In this document: positions 52,596-61,272 of the stretch, piece after piece
How the letters are laid out: every line of letters starts with the position of its first letter
Numbering within the stretch: position 1 is the stretch's first letter
NCBI GenBank assembly: GCA_031553235.1
Contig: JAVBLS010000018.1
Location: 1 to 64,000 of the forward strand
Length of the DNA: 64,000 nt
Source of the DNA: Frigididesulfovibrio sp031553235
Lineage (GTDB): Bacteria > Desulfobacterota > Desulfovibrionia > Desulfovibrionales > Desulfovibrionaceae
Direction: 5' to 3'
Program-made: the position numbers and the translations under genes
The notes under the pieces: model-generated
What the model was told of the DNA's origin: nothing
The model's database searches: none
Seen by the model: the letters and a program-made list of their open reading frames with translations, nothing else

Positions 52596-53138
52596 ATGGA
52601 TATACGAGGCACCACCATTCTGGCCGTCCGCCGGGGCGACTCGGTCTGCCTGGCCGGTGACGGTCAGGTGACCATGGGTCAGGCCATTGTCATGAAACAC
52701 ACGGCCAAAAAAGTCCGCCGGCTGCATAAAGGCGGCATTGTGGCGGGCTTTGCCGGCTCCACGGCCGACGCCTTTACCTTGTTTGAAAAATTTGAAGCAA
52801 AACTTGAAGAATACGCGGGCAACCTGATGCGCTCGGCCGTGGAACTGGCCAAAGACTGGCGGCAGGACAAATACCTGCGCCGGCTGGAAGCCATGTTGCT
52901 GGTGGCGGACAAAGATCATATTCTGATCCTGTCCGGAGCAGGCGACGTCATTGAACCGGACGACGGCGCGGCCGCCATCGGCAGCGGCGGCCCTTACGCT
53001 TTGGCCGCGGCCCGCGCCCTGATGCGTCACAACGAGGGCCTGGGGGCCGAAGTAGTGGCCCGTGCGGCCATGGACATTGCCGCGGAAATTTGCGTCTACA
53101 CCAACCAAAACCTGACGGTGGAAACCATTGAGGGATAG
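52596..53138 (+). CDS. hslV: HslV (ClpQ) protease subunit
   Basis: A 180-residue proteasome-like peptidase. TTILAVRRGDSVCLAGDGQVT (quoted in part of its start) contains the catalytic N-terminal threonine, Thr6 here after a short MDIRG leader. Later residues such as AAGSGGPYALAAARAL-type IGSGGPYALAAARAL are conserved. It degrades unfolded proteins with the HslU ATPase, and hslU is not adjacent. AAGGA eight bases before the ATG supports the start. Confidence 0.94.
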   Translation: MDIRGTTILAVRRGDSVCLAGDGQVTMGQAIVMKHTAKKVRRLHKGGIVAGFAGSTADAFTLFEKFEAKLEEYAGNLMRSAVELAKDWRQDKYLRRLEAMLLVADKDHILILSGAGDVIEPDDGAAAIGSGGPYALAAARALMRHNEGLGAEVVARAAMDIAAEICVYTNQNLTVETIEG

Positions 53139-53183
53139 ATCGGGTTCAGGGGGAAGCCGGCCGCTCGAATCAAGGACACCTGC

Positions 53184-54059
53184 ATGCCGAATACCGTGAC
53201 CATCCGCACCGGCTGCAAGATCAACCTGTTCTTGCGCATCCTCGCCGCCAGGGCCGACGGCCTGCACGAACTTGAGACGCTGTTTATCCCCTTGGACGAG
53301 CCGCATGATGAGATGCTTATCCGGCCCGGCAGATTCCCCGGCCTGCGCCTGACCTGTACCTCGCCTGAAGTGGACCCGCGCCGCAATACTCTAACCAAGG
53401 CCCACGCCCTGTGGCGGGCAGCGGCCGGGCAGGCCCCCGACCTGGAGGTCTTACTGATCAAGGGCGTGCCGAGCGGAGCCGGCCTGGGCGGAGGCAGCGC
53501 CGACGCCGCCGGCCTCCTGCTGTTCTTGCAGCACCGGGCCGAAGCCCTGGGACAAAAGACCTTTTCTCCTTCGGCACTGAACGCTCTGGCGGCCGAGGTG
53601 GGTGCGGACGTGCCTTTCTTCCTGCTCAACCGGCCCGCCCTGGCCGGCGGTATCGGCGAACGGCTGACGGAAACGGCCAACCCCCTGGCGGACAAACATC
53701 TGGCCTTGCTCAGCCCGAAAATTCATATTTCCACGGCCTGGGCTTTTTCCGCCCTGGATGTCTTGCGGGAAGACCGAAAGTTTTCTGCGCAAAAAAACTT
53801 GACAAGCACCGGGCCTCGGGATAATACCTGCTTCTCCCGCGGGGAGGAACCCGGAAACGACCTTGAAGAGGTTGTATTCCACGCCTTTCCGGAGTTTGCG
53901 CGCTTGCGCGACGAGCTTCTGGAGCAGGGCGCCGAGGTTGCCCGCATGAGCGGTTCGGGCTCAAGCATTTTCGGTGTCTTTGCCGAAAGAGAAAGAGCCG
54001 AGAGGGCCGTGGCGGCCATGCCCCATCAGGGTTGGGTCGCAAGCTTCGCCGGAGCGTAA
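53184..54059 (+). CDS. ispE: 4-Diphosphocytidyl-2-C-methylerythritol kinase
   Basis: A 291-residue GHMP kinase. It has the substrate start RTGCKINLFLRILAARADG, the ATP loop PSGAGLGGGSADAA and the closing MSGSGSSIFGVF. It phosphorylates the IspD product, feeding IspF. With ispDF (12731-13921) three MEP-pathway activities are in the window. It ends 15 bases before tRNA-Gln. Confidence 0.96.
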   Translation: MPNTVTIRTGCKINLFLRILAARADGLHELETLFIPLDEPHDEMLIRPGRFPGLRLTCTSPEVDPRRNTLTKAHALWRAAAGQAPDLEVLLIKGVPSGAGLGGGSADAAGLLLFLQHRAEALGQKTFSPSALNALAAEVGADVPFFLLNRPALAGGIGERLTETANPLADKHLALLSPKIHISTAWAFSALDVLREDRKFSAQKNLTSTGPRDNTCFSRGEEPGNDLEEVVFHAFPEFARLRDELLEQGAEVARMSGSGSSIFGVFAERERAERAVAAMPHQGWVASFAGA

Positions 54060-54074
54060 AACCGGCACCCTTGC

Positions 54075-54150
54075 AGGGGTGTAGCCAAGTTGGTAAGGCA
54101 ACGGGTTTTGGTCCCGTCATTCGTGGGTTCGAGTCCTCCCGCCCCTGCCA
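54075..54150 (+). tRNA. tRNA-Gln (TTG anticodon)
   Basis: A 76-base cloverleaf. Acceptor AGGGGTG pairs with CGCCCCT, followed by discriminator G and encoded CCA. The anticodon stem ACGGG / CCCGT encloses TTTTGGT with anticodon TTG. The T loop is TTCGAGT. The T stem is weak, with one apparent T:C mismatch and one G:T pair. It is charged via the GatCAB amide route suggested by gatCA in the window. Confidence 0.93.
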
Positions 54151-54159
54151 TATATCCAG

Positions 54160-54196
54160 GCGCCGCCGCCGCATACGCTGCGGGGGCGGCGCTTTT
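54160..54196 (+). terminator. Hairpin terminator after tRNA-Gln
   Basis: GCGCCGCC (54160-54167) pairs with GGCGGCGC (54185-54192), with a further CCGCA / TGCGG helix inside, and TTTT follows at 54193-54196. Confidence 0.75.
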
Positions 54197-54241
54197 GCGT
54201 CGCCGTTCTCCATAAAAAGGAACAACAACGAGCGGAAAATT

Positions 54242-55180
54242 ATGTACGGCAACCTCAAAATCCTTTCCGGCACGGCCAACCCCGAACTGGCCTTGGCCAT
54301 CTGCAATCACTTGGGCTGCCGCCTGACTCCCAGCCTCTGTGAAACCTTCAGCGACGGAGAAATCCGCATTGAAGTCGGCGACAATGTGCGGGGCGACGAC
54401 GTTTTCGTTATCCAACCCACTTGCGCCCCGGCCAACTTTACCTTGATGCAGCTCTGCCTGATGCTTGACGCCCTGAAACGCGCCAGCGCGGGCCGGGTGA
54501 CCGCCGTGGTGCCCTATTACGGCTATTCCCGGCAAGACCGCAAGGTCAGCCCGCGTGCGCCCATCAGCGCCAAGCTGGTGGCCGACTTTCTCGAGGCCGC
54601 GGGCGTCGACCGGGTGGTCACCGTAGACCTGCACGCCGGCCAGATTCAGGGCTTTTTTGACGTGCCCGTGGACAACCTCTTTGCCCAGCCCGTGCTTTTG
54701 GAAGCCATCCGCCAGGTTGCCTCGGACGTGGTCATCGTTTCGCCCGACGCCGGCGGGGTGGAGCGCGCCCGTTCTTACGCCAAACGCCTGGGCGTGGGCC
54801 TGGCCATCATCGATAAGCGTCGCGACCGTCCCAACCAGGCCTCGGCCATGCACGTCATCGGCGACGTCAAAGACAAGACCGCCGTGGTGGTAGACGATAT
54901 GATCGACACGGCCGGCACCATGGTCGCAGCGGGAAAAGTGCTGCTGGACAACGGCGCCAAAGAGGTTATGGCCTGCGCGACCCACCCGGTGCTTTCCGGC
55001 CCGGCCCTGGAACGCCTGGAAGCATCCGTGTTCACTCAAATTTTGGTCACCGATACCATCCCGCTGGGGGATAAACTGACCAAGTGCTCGAAGATCAAGG
55101 TTCTTTCCGTGGCCGGTCTTCTGGCAAAAGCCATTCACAACATTCATACCGAATCCTCCGTGAGTGTGCTCTTCGTTTAA
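54242..55180 (+). CDS. prs: Ribose-phosphate pyrophosphokinase (PRPP synthetase)
   Basis: A 312-residue PRPP synthetase of usual length. It starts LKILSGTANPELALAI and has FSDGEIRIEV, the ribose 5-phosphate and PRPP loop VVVDDMIDTAGTMVAAG and RQDRKVSPRAPISAKLVA (in parts). It makes PRPP for purines, pyrimidines, His and Trp, and for Hpt at 41290. It lies 91 bases after tRNA-Gln and precedes rplY; this order is common in bacteria. Confidence 0.96.
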   Translation: MYGNLKILSGTANPELALAICNHLGCRLTPSLCETFSDGEIRIEVGDNVRGDDVFVIQPTCAPANFTLMQLCLMLDALKRASAGRVTAVVPYYGYSRQDRKVSPRAPISAKLVADFLEAAGVDRVVTVDLHAGQIQGFFDVPVDNLFAQPVLLEAIRQVASDVVIVSPDAGGVERARSYAKRLGVGLAIIDKRRDRPNQASAMHVIGDVKDKTAVVVDDMIDTAGTMVAAGKVLLDNGAKEVMACATHPVLSGPALERLEASVFTQILVTDTIPLGDKLTKCSKIKVLSVAGLLAKAIHNIHTESSVSVLFV

Positions 55181-55242
55181 AACCGGGAGCACATCCGTCA
55201 GCAACGGCACACGTCATGGCTGAGGATCGAAGGAGACCCCAG

Positions 55243-55836
55243 ATGTCCCAACGTCTTACCCTTGCCGCCCAGGTTCGCACCCAAACCGGCAAAGGCGTCG
55301 GCCGCAAGCTTCGCGCCGCCGGCATCATCCCGGCCGTTTTTTATAACGCCAAGGGCGAAAGCCGCGCGGTGCAGGTTGATGAGGCCGCTCTGACCAAGCT
55401 CTATGCCGCCACCGGCCGGAACACGGTCTTTGACCTGGAAATCGACGACAACGGCAAAAAGACCTCCCTGCCCTGCCTGGTCTGGGACGTGGAATATCAC
55501 CCCACCAAGAAGCGCTTCCTGCATGTGGACTTCTACGGCGTGGATCTGAGCAAGGAACTCAAGATCAAGGTGGCCATCGACTTTGTCGGCACGGCCAAGG
55601 GCACCAAGCTCGGCGGCAAGCTCGAAGTTTATCGTGAAATCATCGAAGTGCTCAGCAAGCCCGAAACCCTGCCCAAAAAGATCACCGTCGACGTCTCCGG
55701 CCTGGACATCAACCAGGGCCTGCGTGTGGCCGACCTGACCATGCCCGAAGGCGTGCGCGCTGCGTATGACATCAACTACGCCATTGTCGGCGTGCTCATC
55801 CCCGGCGCGGAGAAGGAAGAAGGCGAAGGCGCCTAG
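55243..55836 (+). CDS. rplY: Ribosomal protein bL25 (CTC form)
   Basis: A 197-residue two-domain L25. The 5S rRNA-binding N-terminal domain begins LTLAAQVRTQTGKGVGRKLR, and the C-terminal CTC/TL5 extension follows from about residue 95. This long form is normal in delta-proteobacteria. AAGGAG before the ATG at 55243 is strong. It lies between prs and pth and is bounded downstream by a long hairpin. Confidence 0.95.
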   Translation: MSQRLTLAAQVRTQTGKGVGRKLRAAGIIPAVFYNAKGESRAVQVDEAALTKLYAATGRNTVFDLEIDDNGKKTSLPCLVWDVEYHPTKKRFLHVDFYGVDLSKELKIKVAIDFVGTAKGTKLGGKLEVYREIIEVLSKPETLPKKITVDVSGLDINQGLRVADLTMPEGVRAAYDINYAIVGVLIPGAEKEEGEGA

Positions 55837-55862
55837 CCCCTTTCGTATTTTCACGATCTCAA

Positions 55863-55902
55863 CAAGGGCGTGGATGCCGGGCTGCCCGGATCCACGCCCT
55901 TG
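55863..55902. terminator. Long hairpin between rplY and pth
   Basis: CAAGGGCGTGGA (55863-55874) pairs perfectly with TCCACGCCCTTG (55891-55902), and the interior CCGGGC / GCCCGG extends the stem. There is no T run, so it may attenuate or stabilise rather than terminate. Confidence 0.6.
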
Positions 55903-55969
55903 CCGCCAACAAACCCGGACGCGCAGCGCGCCCTTCCCCCGTCATTCCTCCACTCCCCCCGAGTGCTCC

Positions 55970-56584
55970 ATGGCCTTCATCGAACTTATCATCGGGCTCG
56001 GCAACCCTGGGCGGGAATACGAAAACACCCGCCACAACTTCGGCTTTCTGCTGGTCGACGAGCTGTTGCGCGCCTGGAGCACCTTTGGCGCACCCGACAC
56101 CGTTTCGGGCCGCAAAGACCCCTTTGAGTTGTACCGGGCCACAACCCCGGCCAAGCAGCGGGTGATGTTGCTTAAACCGCTGACGTATATGAACAAAAGC
56201 GGTGAAGCTGTGCGCCGGGTGCTGGACTACTATCACCTGGATGCGGAAAAGATGCTGGTCATGCACGACGAAATGGATCTGCCGCTCGGCCGCATGCGCC
56301 TAAAAACGGGCGGCGGCAATGCCGGGCACAACGGGCTGAAATCCATAGACCTGCATGCCGGTACCCCAAATTACCACCGCATGCGCCTGGGCATCGGCAA
56401 GCCGGCCGGTTTTGACGGCGCCTCTTTCGTACTCGGCCGCTTTGCCCCCTTTGAGCGTTCCCTGCTGGAAGAAACCCTCACGGCCGCGCGCAAGGGAGTG
56501 GAAATTCTGCTGGGCGGCGACTTTCGGGCCGCGCAGCAGCACTGCAACGGCTTTACGCCCATGGATCCGCCGGAGCCGGCCTGA
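55970..56584 (+). CDS. pth: Peptidyl-tRNA hydrolase
   Basis: A 204-residue Pth with LIIGLGNPGREYENTRHNFG, including the catalytic His, and MNKSGEAV and HDEMDLPLGR motifs. It recycles peptidyl-tRNA dropped from ribosomes. The ribosome binding site is weak, so the ATG at 55970 is chosen by homology. It follows rplY, as in many genomes. Confidence 0.95.
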   Translation: MAFIELIIGLGNPGREYENTRHNFGFLLVDELLRAWSTFGAPDTVSGRKDPFELYRATTPAKQRVMLLKPLTYMNKSGEAVRRVLDYYHLDAEKMLVMHDEMDLPLGRMRLKTGGGNAGHNGLKSIDLHAGTPNYHRMRLGIGKPAGFDGASFVLGRFAPFERSLLEETLTAARKGVEILLGGDFRAAQQHCNGFTPMDPPEPA

Positions 56585-56648
56585 GTTGTGCTTGGGGACA
56601 AACCGGCGTATGCCGGATAAACGGCATCCCCGTCACAGGAGGTCCCCC

Positions 56649-57539
56649 ATGACGCAGCAGAAAATGTACTTCCGGCCGCCTTCCGAGGCGGAAAGCTTTC
56701 TCCTTCGGGTCATGCATGGTTGCCCGCACAACAAATGCACTTTCTGCAACACCTTCCTGGATGTGCCTTTGCGGCGTGTGCCCCTGCCGGAGGTACTGGC
56801 AGGCATCGACGCCGACACCAAAAATCTCGGTCCGGACATGCTCGCAAAGATACATTCCATCTACCTGGAGGGCGGCGATCCCTTGTCCCTGCCCGCGGAG
56901 CATCTCCTGGCGATTATGGGGCACGCCCGCAGACGCTTTCCCTCTGTGGATCGCTTTGCTTGCTATGCCACGGCCCGCTTCGGTATACAGAAAAAGCCCG
57001 AAGAGCTGGAAAACTTGGCCCGGGCAGGCCTTCGCCGGGTCTACGTGGGCCTGGAGTCGGGCTGCGACGACATTTTGCGGGCCGTGAACAAAGGCTGTTC
57101 CCGCGCGGATCTGCTCCGCGCCGGGCAAATGCTTGCCCAGGCGGGCATTGAACTGGACGTGTCCATGATGTTGGGCATCGGCGGGCCGCAACACTCCGTC
57201 CGCCACGCCCTGGAGACCTCCAGCCTGCTCAACGCCATACGTCCCGTGGCGGTCAGAATTCTTACCTTTGTGCCCAAGGCCGACACTCCGCTGCTTGAGG
57301 ACTGCATCAAAGGCCGCTTCATGCTCATGGGGCCACACGAAATCTTGCGTGAACTGCGCCTGATGCTCAAAAACATCACCGCCGAGATGCACCTGGTGTG
57401 CAACCACTGGTCCAATTTCCTGCCTTTCGAGGCGGATATGCCCAGGGGCCGGGAGGCGCTCATGGCCTATATCGACATGAACCTGACCCGCCCGGTCTCG
57501 GACTTCCGCGAGTTGGGCATGAGCGACGACAAAAGCTGA
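56649..57539 (+). CDS. Radical SAM protein, unknown substrate
   Basis: A 296-residue radical SAM enzyme. The cluster-binding signature is GCPHNKCTFC, a CX4CX2C spacing rather than the usual CX3CX2C. It is preceded by YFRPPSEAESFLL and followed by LEGGDPLSLP and YVGLESGCDDIL; these define a widespread family often seen beside housekeeping genes. The reaction is unknown. GGAGG lies six bases ahead of the ATG. It stands between pth and carD. Confidence 0.82.
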   Translation: MTQQKMYFRPPSEAESFLLRVMHGCPHNKCTFCNTFLDVPLRRVPLPEVLAGIDADTKNLGPDMLAKIHSIYLEGGDPLSLPAEHLLAIMGHARRRFPSVDRFACYATARFGIQKKPEELENLARAGLRRVYVGLESGCDDILRAVNKGCSRADLLRAGQMLAQAGIELDVSMMLGIGGPQHSVRHALETSSLLNAIRPVAVRILTFVPKADTPLLEDCIKGRFMLMGPHEILRELRLMLKNITAEMHLVCNHWSNFLPFEADMPRGREALMAYIDMNLTRPVSDFRELGMSDDKS

Positions 57540-57771
57540 GCCGATTCCACAGCAGTTGCGGCCCACCGGCCAAGGCCCGTAAAGGCCAAGCGCTACTTCA
57601 TGAAGGGCCCGCCTTGATTTTTGGCCTCCCCAGGGCCGACGCACTGGACTCCGCTCCCTGTTTTCTGTATGGTTGTTGAACCCGAGGAAGTTCTTTCGCG
57701 TGTCCGGGCCGCCGGCCCGCCCGCCCCTTCCCTTGCATCCCCACGCCATATGTTTCAGGAGCAACGCCAAG

Positions 57772-58284
57772 GTGTTTTCCCCCGATCAAACCGTCGTGTA
57801 CCCCGCCCAGGGCGTCGGCATCGTCGAACGCCTCGAACGGCGGGAAATCGGCGGTATGGTTGCGGAATTCTATATTATCCGTATCTTGACCAACAATATC
57901 ACCGCCATGGTGCCCGTGACCAACGCCGCTGCCGTTGGCTTACGCACTCTGTGCTCGCGGGCCGAGGCCGAAAAGGTTTTGGCTTATCTGCGTGAACGCG
58001 GCAGCTTTACCGGCTACACCGGGCAAAACTGGAACCGCCGCTGCCGCGAGTATACCGAGCGCCTGAAGAGCTCCGATCTGTTGGACGTGGCCCGTGTACT
58101 CAAAGAGTTGATCCTGATCGGCATCGAAAAAGAACTTTCTTTCGGCGAACGCCGGCTGATGGAACAGGCCATGGGCCTGGTAGTGGGTGAATTGGCCTGC
58201 GTGCTGGGCAAGGATCCGGGCGAGATGAAAACAGAAATTGAAGGTTTTTTTGCCGATCTTCGCCCGAAAGCAGATGAACAGTGA
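57772..58284 (+). CDS. CarD-family transcriptional regulator
   Basis: A 170-residue protein whose N-terminal CarD/TRCF-RID domain starts VFSPDQTVVYPAQGVGIVE and binds RNA polymerase beta; a helical C-terminal domain (DLLDVARVLKELILIG...) contacts DNA at the -10 region. It probably tunes promoter opening at rRNA and stress genes. The start is a GTG with AGGAG ten bases ahead; an upstream ATG would add unconserved residues. It precedes rho. Confidence 0.85.
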   Translation: MFSPDQTVVYPAQGVGIVERLERREIGGMVAEFYIIRILTNNITAMVPVTNAAAVGLRTLCSRAEAEKVLAYLRERGSFTGYTGQNWNRRCREYTERLKSSDLLDVARVLKELILIGIEKELSFGERRLMEQAMGLVVGELACVLGKDPGEMKTEIEGFFADLRPKADEQ

Positions 58285-58352
58285 AAATGTTCTTCCGCTC
58301 CGACCGTCGCGTTGCGAACGCTCATGGGTTTGTTTTACAATCTGTCGATACT

Positions 58353-58540
58353 AGAGCAAAGTTACTTTGCTCTGACGGCCGCGCAAGCGGACTGCGGCCC
58401 GCGCCTGGGCGAGGCATGGCTTCGTTTCTCCGTCAGTGCGGCGGCCGGACAAATTTTGCAGATCTGTTTTGCTTGCGCGGCTCGTTCAGAAGTCCAACGG
58501 GAATATGGTTGCCTGGGCAATTTCACTTTGAAATTGCTCT
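58353..58540 (+). repeat. Dispersed hairpin-ended repeat, long copy B
   Basis: A 188-base non-coding block between carD and rho. The left hairpin is AGAGCAAAG / CTTTGCTCT (58353-58361 with 58365-58373, loop TTA). The right hairpin is GCAATTTCA / TGAAATTGC (58517-58525 with 58529-58537), followed by TCT. Its right 70 bases (58471-58540) match the reverse complement of 374-442. The right hairpin precedes AAAAAG and could also terminate carD transcription. A further possible relative of the left part lies near 29414-29440. Confidence 0.7.
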
Positions 58541-58750
58541 AAAAAGGGAAAAAACCGCCAGGCGCTCTTGCTTTTCGTAAAAACTTACGGTAAGCAGCCA
58601 AAAGCTTTTCCACAAGAAGCAAAATTTCCATTTATACATCCCAGACATCCCGCAAACAGCAGCCGCCCCCGGCCATGGAGCCGTAACGGTCACGTTGTGT
58701 CGTGCCGTATGTGTGTGCCGACAAACCACAACCTTTTACCATTCCCCTCT
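58541..58750 (+). promoter_or_regulatory. Long rho leader
   Basis: About 210 bases without an open gene separate the repeat from the rho coding region. Rho is usually autoregulated through an unstructured leader. No strong promoter boxes or ribosome site are visible, and no structured RNA was recognised. The role is inferred from location only. Confidence 0.35.
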
Positions 58751-60073
58751 ATGCGAAAAAAGAAAAGCGCCCCCCCCGTAGAAGTCGAGCAGGAAATTGA
58801 ACTGGAAACGGAACAGGAAGGCATGAACCTGTCCGAGTTAAAGACCAAGAGCATGGTCGACCTCATGGCTCTGGCAGATTCCTACAATGTGGAAAATGCC
58901 AGTTCCATGCGCAAGCAGGAGCTTATCTTCGCCCTGCTGCAAAACTGCGCCTCCCAAAACGGAGCCATTTACGGCGACGGCGTTTTGGAAATCCTGCCCG
59001 ACGGTTTCGGCTTTCTGCGCTCCCCCCTGTGCAGTTACATGCCGGGCCCCGACGACATCTACGTCTCTCCCTCGCAAATCCGCCGTTTTTCCCTGCGCAA
59101 AGGGGACGTGGTTTCCGGCCAGATTCGCCCCCCCAAGGAGGGCGAACGCTACTTTGCCCTGCTCAAGGTCAATGAAATCGGCTTTGAACCACCGGCCAAT
59201 GCGAAAAACCTGGTGCTTTTCGACAACCTGACCCCGGTCTTTCCGGATCGCCGCATGCTCATGGAACACGGCGAGAAGTCATATTCCGGCCGGGTCATCG
59301 ACCTCATGGCTCCGGTGGGTTGCGGGCAACGCGGCCTGATTGTGGCCCCGCCGCGCACCGGCAAAACCATCCTGCTGCAGACCCTGGCCAACGCCATCAA
59401 CGCCAACAACCCCCATGTCTACCTGATCGTGCTGCTCATCGACGAGCGGCCCGAAGAAGTGACCGACATGGAGCGCACGGTCAAAAACGCCGAAGTCATT
59501 TCCTCCACTTTCGACGAGCCGCCGCAACGCCACGTGCAGGTCTGTGAAATGGTGCTGGAAAAGGCCAAACGCCTGGTGGAACGCAAGCGCGATGTGGTCA
59601 TTCTGCTCGACTCCATCACCCGCCTGGGCCGCGCCTACAACGCCGTCACCCCCTCTTCGGGCCGGGTGCTTACCGGCGGCCTGGACGCCAACGCCCTGCA
59701 GCGCCCCAAACGCTTTTTCGGCGCGGCCCGGAACATTGAGGAAGGCGGCAGCCTGACCATCATTGCCACGGCCCTGATCGACACCGGCTCGCGCATGGAC
59801 GAAGTGATCTTTGAAGAATTCAAAGGTACGGGCAACATGGAAATTTACCTGGATCGCCACCTGTCCGAAAAACGCGTCTTCCCGGCCATCGACATCAACC
59901 GCACCGGCACCCGCAAGGAAGAACTGCTTCTGCCCGATGAAGTGCTCAACAGGGTCTGGATTCTGCGCAAGATTCTGGCGCCCATGAGCCCCATCGACAG
60001 CATGGAATTCCTCCTGGACAAAATGCGCGGCACCAAGAGCAACGGCGAGTTTCTGAACGTCATGAACAAGTAG
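58751..60073 (+). CDS. rho: Transcription termination factor Rho
   Basis: A hexameric RNA helicase. The RNA-binding domain opens MNLSELKTKSMVDLMALAD and includes DGFGFLRS; the ATPase has VAPPRTGKTILLQTLANAI, LLIDERPEEV and later GRVLTGGLDANALQRPKRFFG (parts). From the ATG at 58751 it is 440 residues with a Lys/Glu-rich leader carrying eight consecutive C at 58770-58777. Starting instead at 58823 gives 416 residues, like the E. coli form, and has AGGAAGG just ahead. Either start is possible. Confidence 0.93.
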   Translation: MRKKKSAPPVEVEQEIELETEQEGMNLSELKTKSMVDLMALADSYNVENASSMRKQELIFALLQNCASQNGAIYGDGVLEILPDGFGFLRSPLCSYMPGPDDIYVSPSQIRRFSLRKGDVVSGQIRPPKEGERYFALLKVNEIGFEPPANAKNLVLFDNLTPVFPDRRMLMEHGEKSYSGRVIDLMAPVGCGQRGLIVAPPRTGKTILLQTLANAINANNPHVYLIVLLIDERPEEVTDMERTVKNAEVISSTFDEPPQRHVQVCEMVLEKAKRLVERKRDVVILLDSITRLGRAYNAVTPSSGRVLTGGLDANALQRPKRFFGAARNIEEGGSLTIIATALIDTGSRMDEVIFEEFKGTGNMEIYLDRHLSEKRVFPAIDINRTGTRKEELLLPDEVLNRVWILRKILAPMSPIDSMEFLLDKMRGTKSNGEFLNVMNK

Positions 60074-60116
60074 ATTCGACGGAATCCGCCGGACGGTCGG
60101 AATCTCCGTCTCCCCC

Positions 60117-60165
60117 AAATACGGTATGGCCCCGAAAGTTTCGCTTTCGAGGCCATACCGTATTT
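60117..60165. terminator. Bidirectional terminator between rho and the glycyl radical operon
   Basis: AAATACGGTATGGCC (60117-60131) pairs with its complement (60151-60165), and CGAAAG / CTTTCG continues the helix around TTTCG with one mismatch. A/T-rich flanks give a terminator in both directions for convergent rho and the activase gene. Confidence 0.9.
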
Positions 60166-60269
60166 TGATCTTGAGGGAAGGCGACCATGCCGCCCCTGTG
60201 ACGGGAACCCATGCGGCACGGCCCGCCTCCTGCCGAATTTCCGGCCGGCCGATGGCGGACGGCGTTTCC

Positions 60270-61181
60270 TCAGCCCGTCGGAAACTCTTTGCGCACCTCC
60301 TCCTGCAGGCGGCGAAACAGGCCTTCATCCAGCGTCTCCTCCACTTCGTACTTCCGCCCCAAATGGGAATACTTGGGCATGCCCATGCGGTGATACGGCA
60401 ACAGCTCGTAAGCGATATTGGATTGCCGGGGCAAAAAATTCAGAATGGCCCGAACAGCCGCCTCCGTATTGTTGAAATCGGGAACAAGGGGCGTGCGCAC
60501 CAAAATGGGCAGGTGCGGAAATTCTTTCATAATATGCCGAAAATTATCCAGAATCAAGGAGTTGTCTCCGCCGGTGCCTTTTCTATGCGCGGCCGGGTCC
60601 AAGTGCTTGATGTCGTAAATCAGCATGTGCAGCAAGCCGCAGGCCGCACGCAAGTCGTCAAGGGGGGCGTGGCCGCAGGTTTCCATGGCCGTATTCAGGT
60701 GCCGCCGCCGGGCTTCGCGCAGCAACGCCAGAGTGAAAACCGGCTGCATCAGGGCTTCGCCGCCACTCAAGGTCAGACCGCCGCCGGACCGATGGTAAAA
60801 GGCGCCTTCCCGCTCCACCGCCTCCAATACGGCCTGTACGCTCAGGCGTTCGCCGTAGCGGATCTGAGCCCCGGTCGGGCAGGCTTCCGTGCAGCGCAGG
60901 CAACTGCGGCAGCGGGAAAAATCATTGCGGAGCAGGCCGCCGGCCACCTTAACAGCCCCTTCCGGACAGGCGACCGCACAGTGGCCGCACAGGGCCGACC
61001 CCAGGCAGCGCGTCGGGTTCCAGCCCTTCTCCGGCGTCGCACGTTGTGACTCCGGGTTGCTGCACCAGCGGCAACGCAAAGGGCATCCTTTCAAAAAAAC
61101 CATGGTGCGGATGCCCTTGCCGTCATGCACGGTAAAACGCTGGATATGCAGCACCGTTCCTTCGACTTTGCCGTCGTCCAA
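60270..61181 (-). CDS. Glycyl radical enzyme activase (IslB/PflA-like)
   Basis: A 303-residue radical SAM activase. The SAM cluster is CPLRCRWC (Cys33, 37, 40). Two ferredoxin-like clusters follow: Cys59/65/68/72 and Cys91/94/97/101, an arrangement of activases for sulfonate, choline and glycerol type GREs. GGEALMQP later is the SAM-contact loop. It installs the glycyl radical on the next enzyme. Start is a TTG with AAGGAG eight bases ahead; an ATG at 61337 would overlap the GRE gene. It is 91 bases downstream of that gene. Confidence 0.88.
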   Translation of the reverse strand: MDDGKVEGTVLHIQRFTVHDGKGIRTMVFLKGCPLRCRWCSNPESQRATPEKGWNPTRCLGSALCGHCAVACPEGAVKVAGGLLRNDFSRCRSCLRCTEACPTGAQIRYGERLSVQAVLEAVEREGAFYHRSGGGLTLSGGEALMQPVFTLALLREARRRHLNTAMETCGHAPLDDLRAACGLLHMLIYDIKHLDPAAHRKGTGGDNSLILDNFRHIMKEFPHLPILVRTPLVPDFNNTEAAVRAILNFLPRQSNIAYELLPYHRMGMPKYSHLGRKYEVEETLDEGLFRRLQEEVRKEFPTG

Positions 61182-61272
61182 AGCTCCTGCTCCTTGCGGT
61201 TGCAGCTTTATTGCGCCGCAGGAAGAAGGAGAGGAGCTTCTCCCCACGGCGCGACCGGCCGGTTGTAAACCG

